Shown here in pieces: positions 1 to 11,597 of a stretch of DNA of 64,000 bases. Positions within the stretch are counted from its first letter, which is position 1. The number at the start of each line of letters is the position of its first letter. Below the pieces are notes generated by a model that worked only from the letters and a program-made list of their open reading frames with translations, searched no databases and was not told where the DNA came from. The position numbers were made by a program, and so were the translations under genes. Source of the stretch: Peltaster fructicola (lineage: Eukaryota; Ascomycota; Dothideomycetes); the NCBI GenBank assembly GCA_001592805.2, contig CP051141.1, positions 2,480,001 to 2,544,000 of the forward strand. The letters run 5' to 3'.

Positions 1-3000
1 AACGGCCAGTTCGAACCTTTGATTGGCGTGAATGCCTTGTATGACAGCTCCCGGAACGACACCATACACTCTGCGACTGTCATATTTCGTGCTGTCAACG
101 CCAGAGCTATGATTCCGCCAGCACTAACATCTGTCGTTAGCATCTCAGGCGGCAACCGGATAGCACAACATACCTGGTTCCAACGATCAGGTCGAAGAAG
201 TGTTTGATATGTAAGGGCGGTCCAAGCAAGTCCTCCAGCTGTCGAAGCATTTCGAGCTCGACGATACCTTTGATGCCACCTCTTTTCGGAGATAGTCAGC
301 TACAAGTCCTTAGGACAGATTGCTACGCAACCACTTACCCGTCTAAAGTCAAGACCCGGATGCCACTGTCGAGAGGTCTCAGAGTAATCTTGCATGGATC
401 ACGGAACGACCAGTTCTTCTCCATAGGACATTCCATGATGCTGTATGATCGACCGGCCGTGCTATCACCATATAGCTCGAGACAAGGAGTACAGATAACG
501 TGCCCGCACGGTAGAGAGTGCTCTGGTGCTTCAAAAAGACAACAAAAGCATACAGAGTGGCTTGTCAGTGTCTTCGGGTCGCCTTCTGTTGCATGATCGA
601 AGAATTCCGTGAGTACCTTCGTCTTGTGCACCATCGCTGCTGCCTGCAGTTCGGAGTAGTTCGACTCCAGCTGTTGCTGTTGTGTAAGATCACGACACTC
701 TTCGAGATAATTGTAGATCTGCTCCTCGAAATTGCTGATATACTTGCTGTAGGTGAATTCAGAGACCCATTCACCATGGGCGATGATCTTACCATCCTTG
801 GACTGATGGCCTTTGACATGTGCGTTCCGAACGTTGACACATCTCCTGCTGCCGGAAGCGTATTCGCAAGGCCAGTGTTGTTCGCAGAAGTTCTCCAGAG
901 CGTCTTCAAGATGGTCCAGATACTTTGGGAATATGTCCTTAGCAGTGCCTACCAAGCATTAGGAGTTGACCACGAGCTGAAGGTGTCAGCACTTGCCTTT
1001 GATCTTATTGCGGGTTACGTCAAGCATGATGCATGACGCAATGAGGTATGAGAGCTCATCGAAGATGTTGTGTCCTCCCTTGCGGGGCCATCTGTCCATG
1101 ACCTGGCAGGCAAGCTTCATAATGTTACCGGCGAAGTTGTTCGGGACGGGACTGCGAGCGAAGGACGCCTGCACAAAGTCGAATGGCTTTTCGAAGTTGC
1201 AGGCAAAGTGATCAAATGCTCGCACCAGGAAGCTGTCGAACTCTTCGGAATCAGACAGCATCCTCAGAACGGCCTTCTTCTCTAGTGCAGTGTTACTTGC
1301 ATGATGTATAAGATCGTGAAGCCTTTGCAACTGGACCTTGAGAAGGTTTGGTCGATCTCCTGTCGGCACGTACACCACTTTGATTGAGCCATAGAATGAT
1401 TCAAGCAGGTGTTTGAAATCGTGTATCCGTTTGTCACGGCTTTCCCAAAACGCTGTATATCGTTTGAAAGTCGGATTCGAAACACAGTCCGCCATAGACT
1501 CTAGCACACGGCTCGTCGCTGTGTCAGGATCCCACCGCTCTTCTGGAGTGTTGTGGTCCATGGCGTTGAAGACAATGATTGCGTGCGGCAATACCGGCTG
1601 ATTCGACGAAGTTTGAATGGCGGCGTTGGCCCAGCTCAAAAGCAAGGAGAAAACACCCTCAATGGTTCTGGGATATGTTAGCTGTGGTGATATCTCGTCT
1701 GGATAGACATACTTGGGATTTCGGTGCACGAAGACGACGACATCAGAAAAGGTGTAAAGCACACGAGGATAGAGGTGCTTGACAAAGTACTCCCTCGTTC
1801 TCTTGGCGGCAGTCGTGGCCCACGTGAGATCTCTTTCGGTTGCATAACGCTGACGAGGACCTCGACCTGCCTTTCGTCGCTCCTCCTCAGCCTGTTTTCG
1901 CTTTTCGGCTTTCACTCTGGCACTCGCTGGGTCACGTTCGCCTCCTTCAAGACCTTCGCAATCCGCGTATAGACGCACCCGTGTTCCCGAGGATCCTGGA
2001 GCGAGGTATAGGTGTACATTGTCTGAGGTCGGGTTAAAGGAACTAGAATCTCCTACGACTGGAGATGGCATCTGTTCGATGTCATCGGATTGCAAGTCAA
2101 TAAGAAGTTTGATGAGCGTGCTCTTGCCAGCACCCGTCTGTCCAACGAAGGACGTCACTGTAGGATAGAGTGACTCTCCCGCATTCTCCAGAAAAGGAGA
2201 CATTGGCGCCTGGTCCCGAAGAGGAGAGATTGACGCCTGGTCCTGAATGACATCGCGAGCACTGCCAATGATGTCTCTGTACTTTCCGTAGTCTCGAAAC
2301 ACAGGGTACGGGTCATCCTGTACAACTCCAAACCAAGTCGTCGAATCGTCTTGCTCATGAGCAGAGTCGCGCGCCACGGCATCCCATGCTGGATAGAGAC
2401 AGTTTTGAACTTTAGCAAACAGCACATCTTCGGTCTTCTCATGTGGTATAGCCCTGATCGGCGTTAGATCTTGTGCTCGTATTGTCAAACTCATCGCAAG
2501 CTTACCCTGGCATAGGCGCTTTCCAGTGTGGGATCTGAGTGTTCCAGCAGTCCATGCAAAAGAGTTCCTTGCAGACATTGCAGCGAACACGTCCAGGGCC
2601 TGTTTTCTGGCAATTGATGCACGGCAATGGATTGGTACTCGATGTTGAACCACTACGGTCCCTGAAAGTGCTATACGGTGCACTATCAGTGCTTGCCGCG
2701 AGTGTCGATTGCTCTACAGGCCAAGTCACGTCAACAAGCTGAGTATTCACTGATAGATGTGCTCGACTAGGCGGACTATCGTGTTGATATTCTCCAGTTG
2801 TCAGCCCAGCATTATCATTGATAGGAGGATTGTCGATTTGGGGTGTGACTGTGATAGACGGGCGTTGAGGAGGCGGAATTGGCTGCCGAAACACAGTCGA
2901 GTCTGGTAGAGACATTGTTGGAGGCTCCACAGTAGACTCAGTGAAGTCATTGTCGAGTGCGGCGTCAACATCAGGCCTTGCGTCATCTGCAGGGTTGTGT

Positions 3001-3173
3001 TGATTGAGTAAAGCTTGCTGAAGCGTGGAAGACGCATCAGTGTTGTTTGGAGAGCACATGCTCCCAGCATTGCTGTCACTTCTTGCACGGACTAAGGTCC
3101 TGCGAGGATATGCTGGAAGCTGAGGGCTACGCTCGAAGTCGAATAGACCTATTCTGAATGGTGGTGTCGCCAT
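1..3173 (-). CDS. Zinc finger-GTPase-RING-patatin phospholipase (5' complete, cut by window edge)
   Basis: Five exons fit: 3173-2506, 2453-997, 948-339, 281-174 and 123 to beyond position 1. The introns are 52, 48 (GC-AG), 57 and 50 nt, and frame is kept at each junction. Domain order: a disordered N-terminus; a Cys-rich finger (CxxC, CxxC, CxxCW) near residues 184-215; a P-loop GTPase (GQTGAGKST near 327, DCEG as G3, NAMD in place of NKxD); a RING-like CxxC...CGHxxCxxC near 843; then a patatin start with the oxyanion-hole motif DGGGIKG (about 912) and nucleophile motif GTSAGG (about 948), both rebuilt across introns. The catalytic Asp lies outside the window. Patatins hydrolyse acyl lipids. 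The GTPase plus RING suggests a regulated, signalling-type lipase resembling fungal NLR-like proteins; that role is inference. A start at 3284 is also open, but 3173 has the better ATG context. Confidence 0.82.
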
Positions 3174-3326
3174 TGTGGTGCTCTGTTGCTGTATATCAGC
3201 CAGATCGGTGATACGGTGCTGATTGCGAGCACAAAGCGCATGCTCAAGTTCACAATTACTCGTAAGGAATGCTGCCTGCTTCATATTAGTAGCTTTAGAG
3301 TGCCAGCCTCATCTTAGTCAGCACCC

Positions 3327-3375
3327 TGGGCATTGTCGGGGTCGAACCGGGATGTCTTCCGCGATCAACTGCGCC
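3327..3375 (-). pseudogene. tRNA relic (D arm and T arm kept, anticodon arm lost)
   Basis: On the minus strand an 11-nt block matches a tRNA B box exactly (GGTTCGACCCC, 3338-3348). It is followed by a 3' acceptor-like AATGCCC (3328-3334). Upstream lies a D-arm-like GGCGCAGTTGATCGCG (3360-3375). Only about 11 nt separate the two arms, so the anticodon arm is missing, and no 5' acceptor strand GGGCATT is found. T-stem pairing is only partial. I read it as a deleted tRNA copy or the head of a tRNA-derived element. A chance match is possible. Confidence 0.4.
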
Positions 3376-4832
3376 TTATAGGTATGCTCCACACGGACAC
3401 ACATTGATCCTAGGCGACGACCTTGTCACCGGTGAGAACCTGTATGTACTAGACCAATTGAAGTCTTTCAGAAGCTTACAGGCAGGCCAGCTAGGCATAA
3501 TCGACTCGGCTGAAAGGTCTGAAGCTTCATAGCCTGTTGGAGTCGTCGCAAGATCTGCCTGATGGTCTTACGCGGGAAGCCTCAAGTTAGGACACGATGA
3601 CTTCGCTGATCAGTATTAGTCTTCGTCTGCTCTGGCGTTGGTCAAGAATGAAGCGTCTGTGTCAGTGTCAGATGGCAAGCATCGGAGAGGCCTCCTGCAT
3701 ATTCAAGGTAGCAAGAAAGCCGGACGTCAGAGTGTGTGCCGCCTTCGAGGCAGTGTCAGCCTTTCGAGCAACAAGGGCACTCCACTTTTTCCAGCGAAGT
3801 GCCCAAGCCCCATGTCCTCACTGTGGCGTGATTGTGGTTTGCACAGAGTGTCTGACAACGTGCAAACCTGAGCTGTGCTCAGCTTTGATGTCGACTTGTG
3901 TTCTGCCCTTCCATATGCTGCAAAAACATAGCGTCGAAACTGAAATACCGGAAGTCAAGCCAAGACAAGTCCTCTCGTGAGCGAGCTTGTCTATCCGGGC
4001 ACAGAACGTTCATGCAAAGCCTGTCATCCTAGCCCGAGGGTAAAGGCGTGCTCGACGCCACTCTACGAAAGTGAAAATGCGATGATCTGCACATCTGTGT
4101 GGCCCTGCGCCTCAAGGCTCAGCATACGTGATGGAGTTCTGCAAGAAATGCGGTGTAATTAAGTTGCATGAGCGAAACCATCGGCGTTACCTCTCGACCT
4201 GGACTGCGAGCCTGCTCATCTCTGCAAGAATCGTGTAAAGGCTGTTCAGCTTGGGTGCAAGGTGTCGCAGAATGTGTTCCCATCACGAGAGTTGATGCTC
4301 GCACATCAGCTCTGATTGCATTGAGGGTCATTGTGAAAAGGCGTCTGCGTGAGTGATCGGCGTTTTCGATCGCAAGCGAAGGTTGCCTTTTATCCTTCAA
4401 CGCCCTCGCGTCTTATGTTGTGAGATGACCGCTCGAACCTTGGACCTTGTACCTTGCTTCAAACCACGCATGGTCGCAATCGCGGTTCCCTTTACCAGAA
4501 ACAATTGTGTCGGATGCACGATTGCATTTGGACCTCATGATGCGGGGACGGCCCACACGCATGATGGAAGTCATAACCGGTCATATGCAACGATGAACAA
4601 GTGATGCAGATCCAGGCGCATCAAAGCTCGAATCAGAAGGAGTTTGCTGCAGTCTGCGCATGAGGTCTGGTCTAGTCCAGGTCCCCTTCCGCTAGTCTTA
4701 GCTCAATGGAGGGCCGCTGCCGAGCCGCTTATGACAATGCGTATCACTTGCACATGTACATATAACATCTACAGTGTATACCCATCACATTACGACAACG
4801 TTACTGGTCTATTCACATGGCTCTGAACTCTA
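3376..4832. other. Intergenic region, with a possible cysteine-rich coding remnant
   Basis: No convincing gene. On the plus strand a 127-codon open frame (3597-3980) holds a CPHC...CxxC run. Further Cys clusters follow in other frames near 4015-4110 and 4130-4250, one containing CKKCG. The clustered CxxC pairs could be a decayed zinc-finger gene, but frames change repeatedly and no family is recognised. The remainder is the 5' side of both flanking, divergently arranged genes. Confidence 0.35.
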
Positions 4833-5566
4833 ATGATGGCAGAGCCCACTAGAGATCTCGACGCTTTACGAGAGGAAGAGAAGAAGGAAGATGCAGCCCT
4901 GCTTGCTGTCCTCGACAAGGAGGCTAAAGAGTTTGACAAGGCATGCTCGCATGACCCAATTTGAACAAGTTACTGACAGTCGACAAGGACTCCGAAATCG
5001 AACGCATACTTCAAGCTTTCAAGATCAATGCTTATGATGTGCTGGATCTGGTCCCTGGCGTACCGCCTGAAGACATCAAGAGGACTTACCGTAGAAAGTC
5101 ACTGCTGATCCACCCGGATAAGTCCAGTAATCCTAATGCACAAGATGCTTTCGATCGGCTTGCACAAGCATACCAGGCTCTCCTTGACGACGATAAGCGT
5201 GCAAAACTAGATGAGGCTATTGCAGATGCTAGATCGCTGCTCATTCGCGAGCTCAAGCTGACCAAGGACTCTGAGGAAGTCAAGAACCCCGACACAGATT
5301 TCATGAAGGCATGGAAAGAGAAAGTGAAGTTTGTCTTGGCAGACAACGAGATGCGCAAGCGGCGTCAGATGAAGGCACAGATGCAAGAAGAAGGTCGGGA
5401 ACAACGTAAGGTGGAAGAGGCTGCTGCTGAGCGCAAGCGCAAAATCGACCACGACAAGCACTGGGAAGACACTCGCGAAGAGCGAATCGGCGCATGGAGA
5501 GACTTCCAGAAGAAAGGTCCCAAGGCCACAGGCACGAAGAAGAAGAAAATAAAGGTACTAGGCTAG
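4833..5566 (+). CDS. spf31: J-domain splicing-associated protein Spf31/DNAJC8 homolog
   Basis: Two exons, 4833-4940 and 4988-5566, give about 228 aa. The N-terminal exon encodes an acidic leader ending EAKEFDK. It joins DSEIERIL, as expected for the family, through a 47-nt intron that seems to start GC rather than GT (AAG/GCATGC) and ends CGACAAG. The J domain follows: YDVLDL, then the HPD triad in LLIHPDKS near residue 77, which stimulates Hsp70 ATPase. The C-terminal half is a long charged helix rich in Lys, Glu and Arg, ending in a basic KKKKIKVLG tail. DNAJC8-type proteins associate with the spliceosome. Family assignment is firm; the GC donor is inferred from frame and homology. The ATG at 4833 is immediately followed by a second ATG. 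Confidence 0.88.
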
Positions 5567-5805
5567 GCATGAACCTCGTGCCATCAGCACACACAAACGG
5601 ATAACTGCAAGCACTTCTAGCGAGGCGTTGATGGAACGATGTCTTACGACTGTCGAGGGGTCATGTATACGAAGCAACATAACGATTGAACGTGCTATTG
5701 TTGTCAGCTTGGCCAAATATTGCCCTTACTATTTGTTCCACCTCTTTGCAACCCATGACCTTGGCGAAGCAGGGAAAGACTCCCGTATCGACAGGCACCA
5801 TCAGG

Positions 5806-7335
5806 TCAACCCAGTGGCTGTGAGGTCTCAAGTACAGCACCTTCACTGCACAATATCTCGACTTGCCCGTGCAGGGCAGAAGTTGCTTTGATGTTTAGCA
5901 CTCTGTTTAACGGAAATGTGAGTGATCCGTGTCGTGGGACAGCTTCGATTGGACACGTTGGGCTCGTCGTGGTCGTGATATGTTCGAGCAATTCGAACAC
6001 ATCAGAGCTCGATAGGAGGCTGGAGACAGGGCTTTTCAACGATGGTGGTGATGCATAGAGCCCATCTGTTAACTCATGAGTCCTAGGTGAGTGCTGCTCT
6101 GGTGTAGCGACGAGACCAGACCAAGATTCGTCGCTACTCGGATTGCTATGAGGTGAATCTTGCGATGGGTGATCAGTTTCCTGACTCTGGCCTGTAGAAC
6201 TCTCAGTAGCCTCCGTCTTCAGGCTTGGTGGTCGGACGGGTGCTGAAATGCTCTGAAATAGTCGCTGGACTTCATCGTCGTAGTCCTGCATGACACGAAC
6301 TGGTGCGAAGTGCGTCATAGGCTGCCATTCGTGCTGCGTATCGCCATGCAATGCTTTCAGATCACTATCAAGCTGTGACACAGTGTGTTCCTTATGCTGT
6401 GCGCCATCCACCAGAACCTCTGCATCCATTCCCGCTGTCTGGACTGGTTGATGTTGTCTGGTCGAGAACTGTTGTAGAGAGGTGTCAGCGACAGGCGGTG
6501 ACCCGGCGAGCAACACCAGCTGTCCGCAACGTGTGGGCCTGGGCCTTGCTGCTGTGCGTCGTCTTGTGGCTGCTTGATACCGTCGAGACATCCTCTCGGT
6601 AGGTTCAAAACCATCTCCAATGTGCCCTGATAACTTCGGACAGCTGTCTGGTCGCACATTACGCCTATCCTTTGTTACCTGTAGGTCTCTCAACGGAATG
6701 TCCTTCGTTGTGTAGCTGTACAATTTTCTTCTCAGTACACTTAGTGGCTGACCTTGGCGTTCCAATTCTGACTTGGAGGCGATTGACACAATCGATGAAA
6801 CTCCAGCAAGGCTATCGTTGTGGAGAAATCGTGACATGTTGGATCTGCTAATCATGACCAGTGGATCAACGTCGTTTGCAAGCTCCAGACCAGCTGTGAC
6901 ATCTACCTGACATGCCTGGGAGGTTGATAGTCGCGGTGCTCCGTCTTGTTCTTTTTCAGGGATACGATGCGGATCTTTCTTGTCGACACTTCTTCTGATT
7001 CGTCTTTGCTGACTCTGGAACAACCGTCTTCTTTGCGACGAAAGACAGCCTGTGAGGTATGAAAGAGTCTGCACGTCATGTCTGCGGTTAGTGGCTCCAT
7101 CGAGAAGGATGAGTTTAGGTATGGTGGCATGATCAGTCGTCTCTTGTCCGCTGGCCGACCTATCACCCTTGACGACAGAGCTATTGTGACGTATCTCGCG
7201 AGACGAGGGAGATGTGCTCTTCCCTAGCAGATGAGGTGATGTTGCAACAGCTTCAAATTGGGCTGTCGTGATTGCAGGTGGACCACATTTGCGTCTACCA
7301 TATGTGGCTCGCGCCTTGTTGAGAAGGTCGCTCAT
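5806..7335 (-). CDS. Uncharacterised 509-aa disordered protein
   Basis: A single open frame starts at an ATG (7335) and runs 509 codons. I do not recognise the family. The start is basic (LLNKARATYGRRK). The body is low in hydrophobic stretches and rich in Ser, Thr, Gln, Arg and Pro, as expected for intrinsic disorder. There is a short acidic segment DYDDEVQRLF near the middle and an SSSDVFELLEHI helix-like stretch near the C-terminus. No signal peptide or membrane segment is visible. A nuclear or scaffold role is possible but unproven. It lies downstream of IDI1 in the same orientation, 234 bp away, and tail to tail with the J-protein gene. Its length without stops on a strand between genes supports a real gene. 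Confidence 0.6.
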   Translation of the reverse strand: MSDLLNKARATYGRRKCGPPAITTAQFEAVATSPHLLGKSTSPSSREIRHNSSVVKGDRSASGQETTDHATIPKLILLDGATNRRHDVQTLSYLTGCLSSQRRRLFQSQQRRIRRSVDKKDPHRIPEKEQDGAPRLSTSQACQVDVTAGLELANDVDPLVMISRSNMSRFLHNDSLAGVSSIVSIASKSELERQGQPLSVLRRKLYSYTTKDIPLRDLQVTKDRRNVRPDSCPKLSGHIGDGFEPTERMSRRYQAATRRRTAARPRPTRCGQLVLLAGSPPVADTSLQQFSTRQHQPVQTAGMDAEVLVDGAQHKEHTVSQLDSDLKALHGDTQHEWQPMTHFAPVRVMQDYDDEVQRLFQSISAPVRPPSLKTEATESSTGQSQETDHPSQDSPHSNPSSDESWSGLVATPEQHSPRTHELTDGLYASPPSLKSPVSSLLSSSDVFELLEHITTTTSPTCPIEAVPRHGSLTFPLNRVLNIKATSALHGQVEILCSEGAVLETSQPLG

Positions 7336-7569
7336 GATGAGGTTGGCATTTGTGTGTGCTTGATCTTAGAGGAGTCTTGTATCACAGCACTGGTGCTGCT
7401 CGTCTTGCAATGTCTGATTGAAGGACAGCAGGAATGCTTGGGTGTTCAGAAGGTTAGGCAAGCGTGCCTGCAAGAATGGAAGGCACTACCTTGCGATTGT
7501 GACATCACGTCCGAGAGGCGATCAAATGTGTTTGATGTTGTTGCATGACTGTAACGAACCAGGGACATC

Positions 7570-8370
7570 CTACATTCTTCTGATTTGGCTCTCGCCTTTG
7601 TACTTATCGAGACCAGAGTTGAGATGATTCCACCATTCGAAGAGCATGCTTTGGCAGATCAGCTTGAACCATGGCGTGAACTTATAAGTCTCGTCGTTGA
7701 ACATCGTCTTGAGCTCCTCTGCCGTGACATATTTTGCGTCTCGCACTTCATTCGGGTTGATGTCCAAGTCCACATCTGCTCGAATGAACAAGATATAGTC
7801 GATCTCGTGCTCACCCCATTTGCCATCCGATGGTGCCTTGTAATGTATCCTCGTCAGGAAGTCGAAAGCACTGATAGGGACCTGCTCTGCACGGATACCC
7901 AGCTCGTGGTTGAGCTTTCGCTGTCCTGCTCTCTTAACACCCATCACTGCTGCATCCAATGTTGCACCCGTTTCTCCAGGGATGCCGAGTGGGTGAGAGC
8001 AGCACGTATTGGTCCATAGGTCTGGAAACGTGATCTTCTCGGTGGCTCTTTGCTGAAGGAGCAGTCGATTGTCAGAGTCGAAAAGGAAGACACTGAAGGC
8101 ACGATGAAGGAGTCCTTTGTCAATGTTCTCCATTAGATGGCACACCTTTTTCGAGGCAGAGCCAATTGGGTTGTCATCGTTATCGAGGACTATGCACACC
8201 TCATCCATCAATCGAATCTGCTCTTCATCGTAACCAGCAAGGTCGGCATCATGTGATGTTGATTGTGATTGCGTTTGTGATGCGAGGCTCGTGTTTATTT
8301 CAGGAAAGAGTCGCAGGATGGCCTGTGCCGATGGTGACGCGGTTTGCGTGATAGTAGTAGTCGTGCTCAT
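7570..8370 (-). CDS. IDI1: Isopentenyl-diphosphate delta-isomerase
   Basis: Intronless, 266 aa, a normal length for fungal type I isomerases. The enzyme interconverts IPP and DMAPP in the mevalonate pathway, feeding sterols, carotenoids and prenylation. The Nudix-like fold is clear: LLLQQRA, then the catalytic Cys in TNTCCSHP (residues 120-127), the glutamate-rich metal-binding helix near KLNHELGI, and the second catalytic acid in [10 protein letters not shown] (residues 186-195). The C-terminal FTPWFKLI and WWNHL segments also fit the family. The first 40 residues are Ser/Thr-rich and unlike the core; they may be flexible, with no clear targeting signal. It is divergent from MCM6 across a 256-bp intergenic region. 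Confidence 0.97.
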   Translation of the reverse strand: MSTTTTITQTASPSAQAILRLFPEINTSLASQTQSQSTSHDADLAGYDEEQIRLMDEVCIVLDNDDNPIGSASKKVCHLMENIDKGLLHRAFSVFLFDSDNRLLLQQRATEKITFPDLWTNTCCSHPLGIPGETGATLDAAVMGVKRAGQRKLNHELGIRAEQVPISAFDFLTRIHYKAPSDGKWGEHEIDYILFIRADVDLDINPNEVRDAKYVTAEELKTMFNDETYKFTPWFKLICQSMLFEWWNHLNSGLDKYKGESQIRRM

Positions 8371-8533
8371 ACTGGATGGTAGGCAGATGTCGTTGCGACA
8401 GACAATGCAGGATGTGAGATTGTCTCAAGGAATTGTTTACGCTGCTACCACAAAACTTACGATTCCTGCAGGGTATGCATTGGCCCACCCCTGGCGCCAT
8501 GAGATCTTATCTGATTATGCAAGCACTTTGCTA

Positions 8534-8568
8534 GCGCGTTTGCCCAGCGCGTCTGTTCGCGAGCGCGT
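8534..8568 (+). promoter_or_regulatory. Three GCGCGT boxes upstream of MCM6 (MBF/E2F-like)
   Basis: GCGCGT occurs at 8534-8539, 8547-8552 and 8563-8568, about 60-95 bp before the MCM6 start codon, in the divergent IDI1-MCM6 promoter. The boxes share an AGCGCGT core and resemble the ACGCGT sites used by MBF in yeasts for G1/S replication genes. Use by this fungus is inference. Confidence 0.55.
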
Positions 8569-8626
8569 TTTATCATGGACTGGTTGACTGATGCAACACC
8601 GACAAACCTCAAATACAACAGCCATC

Positions 8627-11597
8627 ATGTCGTCAATCGTCGATGGTATCTTTCGTACAGACAACGCGCACATCGACGTTGATACACGAAGCGATGTGCA
8701 GTCGACACGATCAACAGCCAGACGGACGGCTCGATCGTCCTCAAGACCGCGCGGACCACCGTCAGTAAGCACACCTGGACCGCAGAGTGACGCTGGGCTA
8801 TACCCGGATGATGAGATCGTGGGAGCGAGAGGCGCAAGACGTCAACTCACAGGAGCAAATGTTAACAGGGTCATTGACACTACAGCTGAGGCGCTGGCGT
8901 CTCGGTTTGAACAGTTCCTAGAGGAGTAAGAGAATGTGCAGAGACGAGAAGCACAGCTGATCTTTGTCCAGATTCACAGAAGATCCTACGCCTTCAGGTG
9001 TGCCCATGTCGAGTGCTGTCATCACTGATCGATACTATATCGCACAAATCAATGGTCTGCGGCAATTCAATCTCTCAACACTGTACGTCGACTTCACACA
9101 TCTCATGAGCTATGGCGAAGGTATCCTTGCCGAAGCTATCCAAGGCGACTTCTACCGATATCACCCTTACATGATTCGAGCCCTGCATAACTTGATCGCG
9201 AAGTACGAGCCAAGATATTTTAGAGACCATCGCCAGCCAGGGTCATCTATCGGAAGAGGAGATACATCAGTTGCGGGAAACAGCCACAGCGATGACTCGG
9301 AGACGCCGATGGGACTAAAGAATGCACATCAGCAAACGGATAGACTGTTCTCGCTGGCATTCTATAATCTGCCACTGGTGTCTCGAGTCAGACAACTACG
9401 CACAGAACAGATCGGCAAGCTGGTCTCGATGTCTGGTACTGTCACTCGATCATCTGAGATCAGACCAGAGCTGCACCTCGCTACGTTCATCTGCGAAGCA
9501 TGCAACAGTGTGATTCCTGATGTAGAGCAAATCTTCAAATACTCCGAGCCAACGCAGTGTCCCAACCTCACATGTGGCAACAGGAACGGCTGGCGACTAG
9601 ATATGCGGCAAAGCACATTCATCGATTGGCAGAAAGTCCGCATTCAAGAGAACTCTTCTGAAATACCAACAGGAAGCATGCCTCGGACCATGGATGTCAT
9701 TCTCCGCGGTGAAATGGTTGATAGAGCGAAGGCCGGCGAGAAGTGTATCTTCACTGGTACACTGATTGTTGTTCCAGACGTCAGTCAATTCCGAGTACCC
9801 GGCAGTCGACCACAGGCCATCCGGGATACACAAGCTCCTCGTGGTGGCGATGTTGGAGGAAGTGGTGTCAGTGGCCTCAAAGCGCTAGGAGTTCGCGATC
9901 TAACCTACCGCATGGCATTTCTGGCCAACATGGTCACACCAGATACTACCACTCAGGGACATGCTTCGTCCCAGCAGTTGAAAGGCCAGGCGAGCAACAT
10001 TATGACCTCTCTGAACCAGGTCATTGATAGCGACAGTTCCGGAGATCAGGCACAGCAGGATTACCTAGATACCTTGACACACGCTGAGATTGAAGACCTG
10101 AGAAGCATGGTCCAGATGCCGAACATCTTCATGCGACTTGTTGATTCTCTCGCTCCTATGGTGTATGGCCACACCGTCGTCAAGAAGGGTCTCTTGCTGC
10201 AGCTCCTGAGTGGTGTTTCGAAAGTCACTCCAGAGGGCATGGCATTACGAGGAGATATCAACATTTGTGTTGTTGGTGATCCATCCACGTCGAAGTCACA
10301 GTTCCTCAAGTACATCTGCTCATTCCTCCCTCGAGCTGTCTATACTTCAGGCAAGGCGTCTTCAGCAGCTGGTCTCACTGCTGCAGTCGTCAAGGACGAA
10401 GAGACAGGCGAATTCACCATCGAAGCCGGAGCTCTCATGCTCGCAGACAACGGCATTTGCTGTATCGATGAGTTCGACAAGATGGATATTGCAGATCAGG
10501 TTGCGATCCACGAAGCAATGGAACAGCAGACTATTTCCATTGCAAAGGCAGGCATACAAGCGACACTGAATGCCAGAACCTCTATCCTTGCAGCTGCCAA
10601 TCCTGTAGGTGGACGGTACAACCGGAAGACAACACTGCGAGCCAACATCAACATGAGTGCGCCAATCATGTCACGTTTCGATCTGTTCTTCGTCGTTCTT
10701 GACGAATGCAACGAGCAGGTCGATGAGCATCTCGCCCGACATATTGTTGGTATTCACCAATTGAAGGATGAAGCAGTGCAACCAGAGTTCTCAACAGAGC
10801 AGCTGCAACGCTACATTCGTTTTGCTCAGCTCTTCCAGCCTGTCTTCACTGATGAGGCCAAGGTCAGATTGGTTGAGCTGTACAAAGAGCTTCGTGCCGA
10901 CGATGCGCAAGGTGGCATCGGCAGGAACTCCTACAGGATTACTGTCAGACAGCTCGAGAGTCTGATTCGACTGTCTGAAGCAATCGCCAAAGCTACTTGT
11001 GTTGATCAAGTCGTTCCGCAGTTCGTGGAAGAAGCTTACAAGCTACTCAAACAGTCCATCATCTCTGTGGAGAAGGACGATGTTGAGTTTGAGGAGGAAG
11101 ACGAAGCAATGGCAGGCGCTGATCAGGAGGAGGGTGATTCTCCTATGGCCGATGAGCTCGACGATGAGACTGGTGTCCAAACGTCGACGAACCTAGCACC
11201 AGAAGCTGCCCAACGACCCCGAACTCAGATCAAATATGATGACTACATCAAGATTCACAACATGTTGCTGCGAAGAGTGGCTGGTGATCAGGAGACAGCC
11301 GAAGACGGTGTAGAGGAAGAAGACCTGCTTGTGTGGTACCTGGAGCAGAAGGAAGACGAGCTGGAGAGTGAGGATGATCTCGTACAAGCCCGATTGTTAG
11401 CACGCAAGGTGCTGAAACGAATGCTCAAGGTGAGTCTAATAGAGTGTCTGACGTTCAACAAGCTGACTTTTTGACAGGATAATGTGCTGCTGCAGATTCG
11501 CGGTGATGGTCTTGCTGAGGAGGATGGCTCGAGGCATGCTCAAGACGACCGAATAATGTATATGGTGCATCCAAACTGCGCCATCGATGAGGTGTAG
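8627..11597 (+). CDS. MCM6: MCM6 replicative helicase subunit
   Basis: Three exons (8627-8925, 8972-11429, 11478-11597) with 46- and 48-nt introns encode about 958 aa. The first junction rebuilds FLEEFTEDP and the last exon encodes the conserved tail ending CAIDEV. MCM6 is one of six subunits of the MCM2-7 ring that unwinds origins. The N-terminal OB/zinc region has CEAC...CPNLTC (about residues 272-301). The AAA+ core has Walker A GDPSTSKSQ (about 534), Walker B CIDEFDK (about 596) and the arginine-finger SRFD (about 667). The FKYSEPTQCPN and KVRIQE segments discriminate MCM6 from other MCMs. An acidic linker precedes the C-terminal winged helix. An upstream in-frame ATG at 8591 exists; 8627 is preferred. 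The promoter has three GCGCGT boxes. Confidence 0.96.

Noticed and set aside
5806-7335. Assigning the 509-aa protein to Wapl/Rad61 from its TYGRRK start
   Set aside because: No Wapl domain is visible; a six-residue word is too weak.
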